Positions 36,120 through 51,925 of a stretch of 64,000 bases of DNA are shown here, in pieces. The DNA is taken from NCBI RefSeq assembly GCF_933775445.1, contig NC_065876.1:11284001-11348000 (forward strand), in the 5' to 3' direction. The position numbers were made by a program, and so were the translations under genes. Position 1 is the stretch's first letter. Every line of letters starts with the position of its first letter. Below the pieces are notes generated by a model. It was not told where the DNA came from. It was given only the letters and a program-made list of their open reading frames with translations, and searched no databases. This DNA is from Argentina anserina (taxonomy: Eukaryota; Streptophyta; Magnoliopsida; Rosales; Rosaceae).

Positions 36120-36299
36120 GATCAGAAAACCCGTAAGAGATTTTGTTCTCTTCGACCTGCCAAATTAGAAGGAAAACAAGAAGGTCGATGAAAACAATGG
36201 CCGTGAAAGAAAAGGGGCAAGAGTTTTCTGCTCCGGAAAGGTTTCCACCAGAATAATAAGAAAGACAATTTCCGGAGAGAGAGAGAGAGAGAGAGAGAT

Positions 36300-39200
36300 T
36301 ATTTAACTGATGAGTATCTCACATGATGATGGTCTATTGGTGTGTTCGGAGGGTCTCTCCTCTCCTCTGCAAGTTTAGATATTTTTGAGTTAGGTCGGTG
36401 CTCTGTTCCACCGTAGACTGAGCTCGATTTCATTTACTGGTTTGCCCTCACGTTTGTGATAATTGTGATCTTGCCATTCGCTTAGATATAAAAGCGGCAA
36501 TGATAAATTGATAATCGATACGCGTCCTAATTCCTTCCCTAGCGCTTCATTCCATCCCATAAAAGCGAGGCTCTGCAACAGAGAGATATAGACTCTTTCT
36601 GTCTCTCAGTACTGGACTCTCTTTCATTATGCTGTTTCTGATCTCTTCTCTTCTCTTCACTTGCGAGGTATATGGACTGGGTGGATGGCAACGGTAAAGA
36701 TTGTTTAATTTTCTTTGGATACTGAATCTATTCATGCAATCAAGCCAATAGGTCGTCTTGATTCCTCTACTGATTGTAGCAAAATATAGACCCTTTTTTT
36801 GTTTTGGTTGGTTGTTTCAGATTGTGATTCTTTATCTTAGTTGCCTTTGTGATGATTCTGGACAGTGCAAATTGAAGTTGGGTTTGTTTATTACCCCCTT
36901 CCTCATACCCATCATTCCAAAATCTTATATAGTTAAGTGAAAACCAAGTCAAATCGTGAAAATTCATTGCAAAACAATTTCAATTTAAGAATTATGTTTG
37001 TGATGTTTGAGTTGTATATTATGAATTGATGCAGAATAATCAGATTATTTTCTCTTACAGTTGGAATTGTGATTGCTACAAATCTAATCGCACAACATAG
37101 TTTTTGTAGGATTTGGTAGTGTAGGAATTTCGTTGTGCTTATGAGGTTGGTTTCATTTACACTTCTAAGGAATTTTGAAGGAAAGGTATCACTTTTAATG
37201 AAGTTATTTTGTATTTGGTATTTTGTATTTCTATGCAGATTAAGAAAAGAAATGTAAACCGCAGATTAACAATACTCATGGATAAACAACAAAATGAACC
37301 AACCTCCCTTCAGTTAGTTTTGATAAGCTCTTTCATAAATTCACATGTAGGTGTCTTTGCAGTGCCTCTATGTGTCTCACAAAGATTTAATAAGCTCTTT
37401 TATAAATTCACATGCAATTTAGCATAGACTTTGGACTGGCATTAAAGGCTGTTGTAAGGCTGTTGGTGTCTTTCGATTGTGGATTTTATTTGTGTAGGCT
37501 CTTAGCTCTTAGGGTTGTAATTTTATTGATGAGTTTGGTTGTGTTGGTTATGGTTTTTCTCAAAAACAGTAATGACAATTGTTTTCTTTGATTGATGTAA
37601 AATTTAGTTAGATTTGTCAGTTAGAGTTAACTTTAACTTCTAAATTCTTATATTTCGCTTCATGAAGGCTTTAAAATTGAAACTTATTATGCTACATGCT
37701 TTAATGGTTGCAGGATTTTGAGGTAAAAGCCAAGTCGCGAACTTGAGTTGAAAGAAAGTGAAGGCCAATCATGTCGGTTTTACAGTGAGCTCTTTGAATA
37801 TATATGCAGAATGGCTAAGCTTGGACTTTGTAATTGTTGGATGTGGTATGTTTGTCCCTTGCAGCCTAAATGCCAATTTCAGCTTTGGACCTCTGTACCA
37901 GTATCTATTAGGAAAATACTTGGATCACTTCCATTAGACTTCATACAATTTCTGATTGATTGCATCAAAGTCAATATCTGATTGCATCTATTGTTTTTTT
38001 GTATAAATCAATATGCTTGGACTATACAATTGTTTCCTATGGCACGTTTGTCCTATGCACCCAAAATGGTGGAGATTGATGTCCCACTATCTCGATTTGT
38101 AGGTTAGGTTTGGTCTCATTTTCATTAAGGAAATGAAATGGAAACCATAACATTGCAGGAATCTTTTTGTAGCTCTCATTCAACTCAATTCCATTTTTTT
38201 CTCCATTTTGAAGAAGAGATGATCTCGAACCGAAGAAGTATTACTTTGAATGAACTCAAATTCTTAATGGAATGTGTGGTATTGTATTTAAAATTAAAAA
38301 GTTGCATATATTTGATTTTATAAGTCGTATAGTATTTTGTTCAATTGTATTATTATGTATAATAAGTGGTATTTGAGCCTTTTGTCTGGGCATTAATAGA
38401 TTTTTGCTCTTTTTTTTTTTGCAGTAATAAAAATTGCACTATTGAAGCTGCCCATGCCATTTGGACCGGTGATGTAGATTTACGAATCTGGTACTGGACA
38501 CTTATATGTTTGGTTGTTTCAAAACTGTAGTCTCAAATATCATTTGAAAATTAGGCATCATATGGCCTATTTGGAATGGAATCCAACTTATCTCGCATCA
38601 TAATGTATGTATTCCTGTTAGTGGCAGGCATACACTGTGGAATTAGAAGCCATGTAAATAAACTTGAAGACGAAAATGAAACTTTGAAGCAAAGCCTAAA
38701 AAGTTCCAGAAAGGTAACTCCATACCTTACCTCTGTTTGAATCTTTAGATTGATATGTTTGGTTTGCAGCCCTCCAAATGTGCATAATTGGAATTTTATG
38801 TGATATTACTAGCTAAATTGATTCTCCTCCTTTCAAAATAAACTTCAATTCATTTCTGCTTCAAGTATATTGCTTCGAAAACAACTTTCTCATTATAGTG
38901 TACTATGCATTTGAATAATGATGGTGTACTGGCTTTGATGAATATATGTTGTAGTCTCTTGGAATTGTGTATTGGTTGCGAGTAGTATCTGGTTTGCGTT
39001 CTCTTTGTTTTTTGACGGGAAAATTGAGCAAGAAAAGAACAGCTCAAAATATTTTATACGAAAATGGTCATTGTCTAACTTAATCTTTCAGTCAATAATG
39101 AGAGCTCAATAACTCCAAAACATTTCTGGCATAAGAAGACATCACTCTTAGTTCATATGGTAGACCATTTGGTATTCAGTCTTTGAAATCCCTTTATGCA

Positions 39201-39856
39201 TGTATCTTTTTTTGGTAGACTATTACGTAGCTGACTCTTTGCATCCTAACAGGGATTAAACTTCTATATAAATTAACAAAGCAGAAGTGAATGGAGCTAA
39301 GTAATAATCTCGTCCTCTGTTTTGTGGAAGTGTCACCAAATGTGGATGTTCAGATTCTCGCGCTCTGTTGCTATGATATGTTAATGACATTAGGCAATAT
39401 TTTGATGCCTTATAAAGCATAGCATATGCGATAATTGTATATCAATAGAATATGGTCAACTTTTGTTTTCTGAGTTAGCGTGGTGTACTTCTCCTTTACT
39501 GGTGTTCTAAGTTTCCTTTGTTAAATTACAATGTCTAAGTATTTGGCAATAATTTGAGTTCAATGAATTCCAATGTTTATTGATCTTTTCTTATCATTAC
39601 GTTAGAAAGAGAATTCTTACTTCTAGAATGAACTACTATCTACGTTCAACACCTTTGCTTCTATAACTTATAGCTCTTCCACATTTGACGACAACAATAA
39701 AAGAGTACGTAATAGGAACCCGCAGCATGGCACGGGCACCCTGTGTAGTGGTTACATATTGGGGCGATCACAATTTTCACGTGTACCCGAGTTTGGTAGA
39801 AATTTTGGCTGTCAATCTCTCTCTCTCTCTCTCTTTTTTGTGTTTTTCTCTAATAA
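36300..39856. other. Intergenic or unresolved transcribed region
   Basis: A possible divergent transcript on the plus strand starts near 36560-36680, opposite the HHP leader, but no coherent protein emerges. Candidate exon-like pieces are near 38435-38480 (after a T-rich tract and GCAG) and 38629-38714, reading GIHCGIRSHVNKLEDENETL, which looks like a short coiled coil followed by AG|GTAACT. I cannot name a family or join these with confidence. A short (CT)n is present at about 39818-39834. Confidence 0.35.
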
Positions 39857-40261
39857 TATATACACAATGTTCTAAATATCCTGATATATTCCTGATACTA
39901 AGAAGACGATACGATAAATTGCTTATCGGTCAACCCAAAAAATCAAGTCAAATAGCGATATATCAGGTCAAACCGTCGCTATTTTAGGTCAAACTTGGTT
40001 TGACCCGATATATCGGTGTTTTTTTTTAAACCACATTGTTTTGAAAACATAATTTAAAGAAAATGAAAAATTTTATCGATAGTCAAGGTTCTAAAACTCG
40101 CTACTTGGTAGTCGGTTAGCCGGCTGGTGAGTAGCGAGTAGAGGAGTACTCGGATTTTAATTTCTGGATTTTATTATTATTTTTAAAACATATAATCTAA
40201 TATATAATGTTCAAAATAATAAAAATAGTCCATAAAATATTACAATATTTAAGAGATAATA

Positions 40262-40458
40262 ATGTCTAAAAAATAAAAACAACCATTAGTCCATTACAAT
40301 AACAATTACACATCTTACACTTTATTCTATCTAATCTCTTTGGATCAATCAACATCCCGTACTCCCACCCAACATCACTTGAATTACGCTTCAATGACTC
40401 TCGTCTATCCATCTCCGATGTTGCATTAGACGCAGAAGAAGACATTGTTCCAGCCATT
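40262..40458 (-). pseudogene. hAT transposase N-terminal fragment (BED-type zinc finger)
   Basis: On the minus strand an ATG at 40458 opens MAGTMSSSASNATSEM, followed by KRNSSDVGWEYGMLIDP and RIKCKMCN. The W-x-Y...C-x-x-C pattern is typical of the BED zinc finger at the start of plant hAT (DUF659) transposases. The frame then ends and the remaining transposase is missing. Confidence 0.72.
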
Positions 40459-41719
40459 TTCCTAAAGTGACAATGTGACATATCAAAAACAGAACAACAG
40501 AACAAGAACACAACAAAAAAATTCGGCAATATCCAAGGAGTCAAGAACAAGATGTCAAGAACACAATGTGACATATCAACATTCAACAGAATAACAGAAG
40601 TATAGAACAATATGCTCACTGAGTCACTGCTCAACACAACAAATCAAATGAAAATGTAATTGTTATTTAATATGGTTAAGTAGACCAAGATATTGCTCCT
40701 GAGAGTCTGATCGAGTTTTCATTCCACTTTTTAAGCATTTCCACTTCATTCCATCGCAGAATTTATGATGATTCACGTAACAACTACTAATGCATCTCAC
40801 AAGATTTGAATCCAACTTGGCCTTTTAAATATATATTTTTTATGTTTCCTCCAATCATTGTAATGGTGGCCAGACTTTTCTGCATCAGCATGGTACCATT
40901 TCATCCAAGTCTGTAAAGCATCATGCTTTGTTGTGAAGCAAGTACAACCCCAAAGTTGATTTTACAGACTGTCCATGTTAGTTGTTTAGACTAAGCCTAA
41001 ATTTATGTAGGTAACATTTTGACCTCCAAGACTTATAGATTTAATCACGCTCAAACTTCTTGCTTTCTACGATCAAGAAATATAAGCGCCTAGGTGATTT
41101 CACATCTAGGCAATTCTGATATTTACTCCTGATTTCTTCTCTGCATCGCATCTCTGGGAAGAAGTTATGGGATGATAAGCATAAGGTTTCATTATTTTTC
41201 CACTACTTGGGATTTAGTCAGTTTTCAGAGAAAGCCAAACCCAGATAAAGGGTAGATTATTCTTTTGGTTATTTCTATTGAATACTTATCCAAGTTTAAG
41301 TAAGCTTTTCAATCTGCATCCTCATTTCAATATATATTATCCAAACAACCTTATGTTTCTAGATAGCTTTTCTTTATTCAACCAGTTTAATTTTAAATTG
41401 CTGTAATTCAACTGTAATTGTTATTTAACATTCCATGAATCCATCTTTCCATTAACGTCTACATAGATCATTAGATCTACAGGATCTTCATTCTAAGGCC
41501 GATGACATACAGCATTAGTTAGAAATGAATTGAATTTTTCAGTGATTTTCGTTTCGGTTCAAAATCCAATTCGGCAATTCCTATCTCAGTCTCAAGCAGC
41601 AACAAGCCAACAACAGATCAATAAAATGATTAAAATCCATACCCCAAACCAGCAAACCCAAAAACCAAAGCCAAAGATTCCAACTTTAACTGAAAATCAA
41701 ACAACTCAAACCAAATCTT

Positions 41720-42010
41720 ACCCAAGAGGAGGAGAGGAGGGCGAGTCCGGCGAGAGAGAGGGCGGGGAGGGAGAGGCCTGGAGTGGAGAGCGTCAGAGCA
41801 ATTGAGAGACAGAGAGCGAGAGGAGGGAGAGTCGGCGAGAGGAGGAGAGACAACAGCGAGAGGAGGAGAGGACTCAGAGGAGGGCGAGTCCGGCGAGAGG
41901 TGACTGACAGACTGAGTGAGAGTCTGGTGACGGCGGCGAGAGAAGTCTGAGAGAGTGAGAGAGTGATTGAGAGGCTGCGAGACAGCGAGAGAGAACTCGG
42001 CGAAGACAGG
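41720..42010. repeat. GA-rich low-complexity tract in the inner hAT
   Basis: Degenerate repeats of GGAGAGG, GGCGAGTCCGGCGAGAG and GAGAGA. Long frames on both strands here (Ser/Pro/Leu-rich) are composition artefacts, not genes. Confidence 0.8.
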
Positions 42011-42559
42011 AGTGAATGAATCAGGGTTGGCAAACGACGTCGTTTGCTTCTTCTTCTTTTTTTCTGACCGAGTTGACGATTTGGACTGAGTTGGCCGAGT
42101 TGGACCGAGTACTCGGCTGATTTTCTTCCCGCCGAGTAGAGGCACTGAGTAGGTCAAAATCGCCTCAGTAACCAGCCGAGTATCGAGTAATTGCCGAGTA
42201 CTCGGCCGAATTGACCGAGTTTTAGAACATTGTCGATAGCATTCGATGACGAGATAGTTTATGATTAATGATCACCTTTATTTTTATTAAGTAATACTAT
42301 TTATGTATTTTAATTGTCAAAACAATTAAATATTTCTTATGAAGTTTATTTATTACATTTACTTCTATAAGTTTTAATTTCTCAAATTTATTTGGTATTT
42401 TATGATGTATATGTTTATAAATATATTAAATTTAATTAAAAATTAGCAAAAATGATAAATTTGATATAATTCGATATATCTCGATATATCTCCGTTATAT
42501 CTTTATTTTACAAAATCGATACGATGCTGATAACCGCTATTTAGACAATTGTATATACA

Positions 42560-43266
42560 TCATCAAAACTTTATATATACATCATCTTTACACACACAAA
42601 AATTCAAAATAGTTATCACGCTAGCTATGAGAGGTCAAGACCTGGAAAATTATAAACGGTCCGGACTCACGTGGGACATTTAAAAGCGTGGAATAGGTGA
42701 AATAGCTAAGCATATACATATTCTAAACTTGCGAGTACCAAGCAAGCCAACTTAGCTTGTGAGTACCAGACAAGCTTTGTGTGTGATAATGAAGTAAACT
42801 TGTGAGTGATTATCAAGTAACTTGAAAGTACTCACCGAGTAATTCGAGTGATCATCAACTATTACATCTCTATTTAACTGGTTTAGTGATGAATGAACAT
42901 TTACCTCTCTTTTCCTTATCTATTCTTCTCTTAATCCCTCTTCATGAAGCAAACCACCTTATTATTTTATAACAGATTTTCAATTGTTAAGGTGTTTTGA
43001 GTTTTACCACCAACATCTTTATTACATTAAGTATTATTTGGCCGCGTACATTTTGACATGAAACTCTCATGAGTTAGCCTTAGAAGACGCATGCATGTCC
43101 ATGGTATTGTCATACTACCACCCCCACCTAAATACTATCACGTTTCGTTTACTAAATTAATTAATAAACCAAAGCAAGCAGCAACAAGGACAAAGAAAAA
43201 CAGAGCAACTGCCAATTTGGGTGAGTGAGGATAGCCAAAGAAACTGAAACTGACCATGTTCTGAAT

Positions 43267-43297
<31 letters not shown>

Positions 43298-43329
43298 AAC
43301 TCACTCTTGCTCATTCCAATCAAACTCCA
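42560..43329. promoter_or_regulatory. Upstream region and leader of LIL3
   Basis: No coding sequence. The 5' leader contains a (CT)n tract (about 43269-43297) just before the start codon, common in plant leaders. I could not place a single convincing TATA box. Confidence 0.4.
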
Positions 43330-45086
43330 ATGTCTATTTCCATGGCCTTGTTTTCTCCTCCAATCCATCTATCTCCCTCCTCCTCCCCCTCATACCCAAA
43401 ACCCCATTTCACCCTCAAGCCTTGCCTCTCTCTCAGACTCAACAGGGCCCCCCTCTTCTTCACCACCAGAGCCTCAGCGGAAAATGGTGCTGGAGCTGCT
43501 GTGGTAGCTGTGGAGGAAGAGCCTAAGGCGGCTGAGCCGGTTGCGGTCAAGAATGAGAGCTCTAATGGGCCAGCTGCGCCAGCTGAGGAGGTGAAGGTGG
43601 TCAGCTTGTTTGAGGACGCCAGATGGGTTAATGGGACTTGGGACTTGAAGCAGTTTGAGAAGAGTGGCAAGACTGACTGGGATTCTGTTATTGATGCTGG
43701 TGAGGGTTCTGGGTGTCTCTGGTTTTGATCTTCTAATTTGTTGATTCTTAGTGTTTGGTTTGAAGATGATGCAAATGTTTGAGATTTTGTATGTGTGTTT
43801 GCTTTTGTTGCTGATTTATCTGTGCTGAGAGTAATGGAATTTTGAGGTTTTGAGGAACATTGAATTGTAGTTGAGGTTGTGTAGAATGTGTGCTGTAAGT
43901 GGAAGACTCAAATGGTTTTGATTTGGTTTACCAATTTGCATGTTTATGATTGGCATTAAAGCAATAAAGACATGATTTTCCTCCTAAAGTTTTGACATTT
44001 AGATGAATAGTATTGGAAGAGTTGGATCAATTAGGTAAATTTCTCTTGTGCATCCTCGAAAGGACATTTGCTGTCTAAGGCCTTACTAATTTGATCCTCA
44101 AACTTGATTCTGCTTTGTTGTCATCATGCTGGCGTTGGCATCCCCTTGTTCCTCAGTAAATTAGCGTATTTGAGCTCCATTTGCACATTGCAAAGATCAA
44201 CTAGAAGAAGTTATCATAAGTTAATGTGTTCTCTGTTGAGAATTTACACTTGACCTTGTATTTTCAAGATTTAAAATTGCATGTGAGTGAAGATTGAGCT
44301 AGTTGTGAATTGTGACTCTATTTCACTTTGGAATCTATTTGCATTACATTATAGAGTATCAGGTGCTGCTTGAAATTGAATAAGAGTCAAAGGGAAAGCA
44401 TCTCTTAATTGTTTGAGCAGTCTTGTGTTTCACTAAACAATTTCATGCATCTTTTTGTAAAACTTATCATACAGCGGTGAGTTTGTGATCTAATCGTTTT
44501 GATTGACAAATAATAACAGGTGCTAACTTTACACTTGCTGATAATTCAGGAATGACTTGATTTCTAATGCTCAACCTTGTAAAAACTTTCAGAGGCAAGG
44601 AGAAGAAAATGGCTCCAGGATAACCCGGAATCGTCCAGTAATGATAATCCTGTACTTTTTGACACATCAATTGTACCTTGGTGGGCATGGATAAAGAGAT
44701 ACCATTTGCCTGAAGCCGAGCTACTCAATGGTTTGTTCAGATCCACTTACGTTATTTTAATTGTAAACCCTGGACAACACATGTTTCTCAATTTAATTGG
44801 TTATGTGCTCTTTTATGTTATTTGTGCAGGTCGTGCTGCTATGGTAGGTTTCTTCAGTGCTTATATAGTTGATAGCTTGACTGGAGTAGGCCTGGTTGAT
44901 CAAATGGGCAATTTTGTCTGCAAAACGTTACTGTTTGTAGCTGTGGGGGGAGTACTTCTGATCCGCAAGAACGAGGATGTTGAGAAACTAAAGAAGCTGC
45001 TGGATGAGACGACGTTTTACGACAAGCAATGGCAAGCGACCTGGCAGGATGAGACTCCTGGCAATCCTGGCAATCCAAGGAAGTAG
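43330..45086 (+). CDS. LIL3: Light-harvesting-like protein LIL3, chloroplast
   Basis: Three exons (43330-43699, 44593-44730, 44830-45086) give an intact 254-residue protein. LIL3 is a thylakoid membrane protein that holds geranylgeranyl reductase and protochlorophyllide oxidoreductase for chlorophyll and tocopherol synthesis. It starts [11 protein letters not shown], followed by a Ser/Pro-rich transit peptide and an acidic linker. The conserved domain reads [20 protein letters not shown], then [52 protein letters not shown] (chlorophyll-binding-like helix with ExxxxR) and a second helix around [16 protein letters not shown]. Junctions are G|GTGAGG, CTTTCAG|AGG, ATG|GTTTGT and GTGCAG|GTC. An upstream in-frame extension lacks an ATG, so 43330 is the start. 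Confidence 0.95.
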
Positions 45087-46070
45087 TAGTCTTGAGTTTG
45101 CCTTTTGAACTTGGGCAGTTCTGTTGTCTTCCTTATGTTACTGTAGTTGTTCTATGCTAGTGGCGGATGAAAATTGTACTCGTAAAGTTTTTAGTAAAAT
45201 GTGTGTTTACAATGACAAATTACTCTTGAAAATTTCTGCGGATCTCAATCTCGTCTCTTAATTGCATTGTCTTAGTTTCCATAATCCTTTCTACATTGAT
45301 CGCCTGGAAAAAGCGATGAAACTCGAAAATTTCAACTATTCCTTGATGATGAGAAAAAGATGTTTGTGCCAGAAATTTTTTTTAGCTCTATGACCATATC
45401 ATCTATGTACTGGACGCTGTCACGTAAGCTGAAGCTGAAGTTTACCTAAATTATGAGCACACTTTCCATGAAGAGCTAGTGAAAGCCTTGAAAGTACTTG
45501 AAGTTTCCTCATCACAAGAAATATCGTATATAAGCTCAATCTATGGTGGTCCATCAATTGGTTAACCGAGGGCTTGTTTGCCTGATTGACCAAAAACAAA
45601 TTATACATCGATTACCTCAGTAACTATCAGGTGGCCAATTGGCCAATATATCTTCAAAAGTTGAGACTGCTATGGAGGGGGAAGCTTGCTAGCCAAACTA
45701 GGTCAATTTTGTGCATGAAAGATAGGTCACTTGATATAATCTGATACATAAGTTAGAATGGATCGAACTGATGGTGGTCATGTTTCCTTCAGTTTAGGCA
45801 AGCCATCAGAGTTGTTAGGCTTGGAGATTAAATTCCCTCCTGGTGATGATAGGCTAGGCCAACACAATACTCGGACTCATTTGGGTGACCTGCAGTTGTC
45901 TACGTTTTCAAGAGTGGGTTTCATTACGATGATCGCCAACCTCTTTCAATCACCACATTCCAAATTGAGGAAGGAAACATTATTCAACTACTCGCGATGT
46001 GTATACTCCCTTCTACTTCCCAGTGTGAAATCCTTTAGTCATCACTATTTTCGGGTTTAGCCGTGCTTAG
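45087..46070. other. LIL3 3' flank and intergenic DNA
   Basis: No gene is recognised. A frame at 45758-46060 starting MDRTDGG has no known domain. Confidence 0.4.
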
Positions 46071-46074
46071 TGTG

Positions 46075-46144
46075 CTTGAAATTGTCAAGAGGGAAGTGGA
46101 TGGATGCGCCTTGAAATTGTCAAGAGGGAAGTGGATGGATGCGC
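46075..46144 (+). repeat. Perfect 35-bp tandem duplication
   Basis: The unit starting CTTGAAATTGTCAAGAGGGA occurs twice with no visible difference, so the duplication is recent. Confidence 0.95.
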
Positions 46145-46159
46145 CTTGTTTAGTTATAC

Positions 46160-46560
46160 ATGGAGTCTCTTTTATTCGGCAATCACTTTTGTTGGATTTC
46201 TGATTTCATTTTACGGCTGAGGTATGATCCGGAAACCGACTCTTGGGACTCATTGGCCCCTTTATCATTTCGATGTCCTGGATCATGGATTTCCGGTCAC
46301 GCTGTTGTTAAAGATTTCATTTTGGTTTCTATACGGTCGGCCCTACCATGATGGTAGTAACATCGTTTTGTTATGATATGAGGTCTGACATGTGGACGAG
46401 GGTTCTGCAAAGCTTGCTTGGAGTGGAAGGGCTGTGGTTTCGGGCGACACTATCTATGCCTTATCTTATTTGTTTGCGGATGGCATTATAACATTCTCAG
46501 TATCTCGAGGAACGGTCGGTCAATGACCTCAAGGCCTTGAAGAAGCATGGAACAGTACTT
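46160..46560 (+). pseudogene. F-box/kelch-like protein fragment
   Basis: Frames show YDPETDSWDSLAPLSF, then GSWISGHAVVKDFILVSI, and after stops and a shift CYDMRSDMWTRV and AWSGRAVVSGDTIYALSYLF. The Y-D-x-x-x-D-x-W pattern and spacing are those of kelch repeats in plant F-box proteins. Stops near 46350 and a frameshift near 46420 disable it, and no F-box is seen. Confidence 0.5.
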
Positions 46561-46867
46561 TAAGGCTGTTCGTGCTATCCATGGTCTTATACTACCACCG
46601 GGGCATGTTTACTCTCACGAATCTAGAAAGACATACCCAAAATCCCATTTCACCCTCAAGAACACTTTAAATTAAGTACTATTGTCTTTAAGCCTCAGGT
46701 CTTCATCTCTAGCTTGCTCTTTGCAAATTCCGATCTTAACATGAAAACCTCATAGGGCATTCATTTCACATTGACAGAAAAATAAACAAGGTCTTTAACT
46801 TCTTTCTGACAATGACAAGGAGAAGCAGCTGATAAGCGAACAAGAGGAGCAAATAAAGATAGCTCCC
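46561..46867. other. Spacer before GDH, likely containing its 3' UTR
   Basis: No coding sequence. At about 46630-46655 there is a short near-copy of the LIL3 transit-peptide coding sequence (CCCATTTCACCCTCAAG shared with 43404-43420). Confidence 0.5.
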
Positions 46868-50639
<3,772 letters not shown>

Positions 50640-50640
<1 letters not shown>

Positions 50641-51225
50641 GGATGACATAGCCGCATTGGAAAAGAGTTTCAAATCTTCCATGTTTTCTATATCTCCAAA
50701 TCTTTTAGAATGAAAATTACAGAATTTCCTTCTAAGTAAATATGTATCTTGAATTTGGCGGCAATCCGCATTTCCGCAATTGTGAAATGACGGTTGTGCG
50801 GAAGCGCAATAAGTGGTATCAGAACCCAAGTTATGTTTGAGATTTGATGTCTCATACGATCGAATTTGGTGGAGCTCCCATTTGAATTTGGGTCATAAAA
50901 TTTAGACTTGGATTGATGTTTGTGGTCGAGGTGGAGCTATTGGGATCGTGAGACAACTAGTGATAACTCGAATCACGCCAAGATGGATATTGTTGGAAAT
51001 TATTGACATAGATTTGAGTCATTTGGAATCTTGGAAAAGATGAAGAGTCATCATTGGGTTATAATGATTGCTACCACACACATTAATGTCGAGATCTTTT
51101 GTGGAAAACATCATACCCGAACTCTACCAGGTGGCTAAAATTTGGGGAAATATCGGCATTATTGAACCCGCGCGTGTGTGTGGGATTGTTGGCCGCTTCC
51201 GCACAACAATTGGTATCAGAGCAGA
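50640..51225 (+). mobile_element. Copia-type LTR/primer-site fragments
   Basis: Primer-binding-like sequences TGGTATCAGA occur at about 50813 and 51213, each after a GCGGAAGCG or CGCTTCCGC motif near an LTR end. No coding sequence of the element remains. The pieces appear rearranged. Confidence 0.5.
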
Positions 51226-51245
51226 AACAATTGTTGTGCGGAAGC
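51194..51245. repeat. Perfect 19-bp inverted repeat around a primer-binding site
   Basis: CGCTTCCGCACAACAATTG (left) and CAATTGTTGTGCGGAAGCG (right) are exact reverse complements, separated by about 14-15 bases that contain GTATCAGAGCAG. It looks like two LTR ends facing each other across one primer-binding site. Confidence 0.85.
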
Positions 51246-51680
51246 GTAACAAGTATGAAGTACTAAAAACTTGAAAAAAGATAAATAGACAGAGAAACAA
51301 AGATTTACGTGGTTCACCCCAAAATCAAAGGGTTACATCCACGGGCAAAAACAATGAGGAGATTCCACTAATATCAAAAAGAGATTACAAGGTGTTTATC
51401 ACTCAAATCCAAATATCACCAAAGAGAAAAACATCAAATAGAAGAACAACTTCTATAGAACCCTTAACTGCGGCTACTTCTCTTTAACCCCAAAGATGCG
51501 ACTCTTTTGTTTTCTTTCTACAATACTGCTGGTAAAACATGTATTTATATTTCTAGACAACCACCTAAACCTAATAGGGTTAGGTCATAATATGGGCTTA
51601 ATACAAAAGATAATTGATAAGCTTATTAATTTAAACCACAAACCAACAATGACATCAAAATTTTTCCTTTGCTGTTGAGT
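51229..51680 (-). repeat. Inverted solo LTR (Copia type)
   Basis: Starts TGTTGTGCGGAAGCG, includes ATTTACGTGGTTCACC, a word common near the end of plant Copia LTRs, and runs through AT-rich DNA to about 51660-51680. No internal genes. The far end is uncertain. Confidence 0.55.
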
Positions 51681-51925
51681 TGAGAGCTAAGCCTGCTTTG
51701 AGTGCCTTCTCATTTGTTCCAAAGGGGTATAAAACAACATTTTTTTTTTTGGAAATGATAGATTCATTAGTGACAAAGCCAGAAGAAAACAAAGCCCAAA
51801 AAAGGCAAAGACCAGAAATACAACACGAGAAAACTAAAAAGCTGAGACTCTCCAGTAACTCAAAAAAGAGATAAATTTACACTCGATTGGTAGTAGTAAT
51901 TCATAAATCACTATACAATTTTCAG

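Larger units (their letters stand above)
40084..42232 (-). mobile_element. Inner hAT element, internally deleted
   Basis: Ends read CAAGGTTCTAAAACTCG and, reverse-complemented from the right, CAATGTTCTAAAACTCG. Flanks TCGATAGT (40076-40083) and TCGATAGC (42233-42240) match at 7 of 8. Subterminal GAGTACTCGG-like words are frequent at the right. It carries only the start of a transposase gene, so most coding sequence has been lost. It sits inside the outer hAT MITE. Confidence 0.87.
39865..42551. mobile_element. Outer hAT-type element (host of a nested element)
   Basis: Identical 8-bp flanks TATATACA lie at 39857-39864 and 42552-42559. The termini are CAATGTTCTAAATATC and, reverse-complemented from the right, CAATTGTCTAAATAGC. 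The native part is 39865-40083 plus 42241-42551 (about 530 bp), AT-rich with CGATATATC words and no genes, so it is a MITE. The middle is filled by another transposon. Confidence 0.9.

Noticed and set aside
41630..42157. Long minus-strand frames rich in Ser, Pro and Leu
   Set aside because: They lie in the GA-rich tract of a hAT element; frames are open on several phases because of composition, with no domain.
45758..46060. 100-residue frame starting MDRTDGG
   Set aside because: No family recognised and no clear gene structure; may be part of the decayed kelch-like locus.
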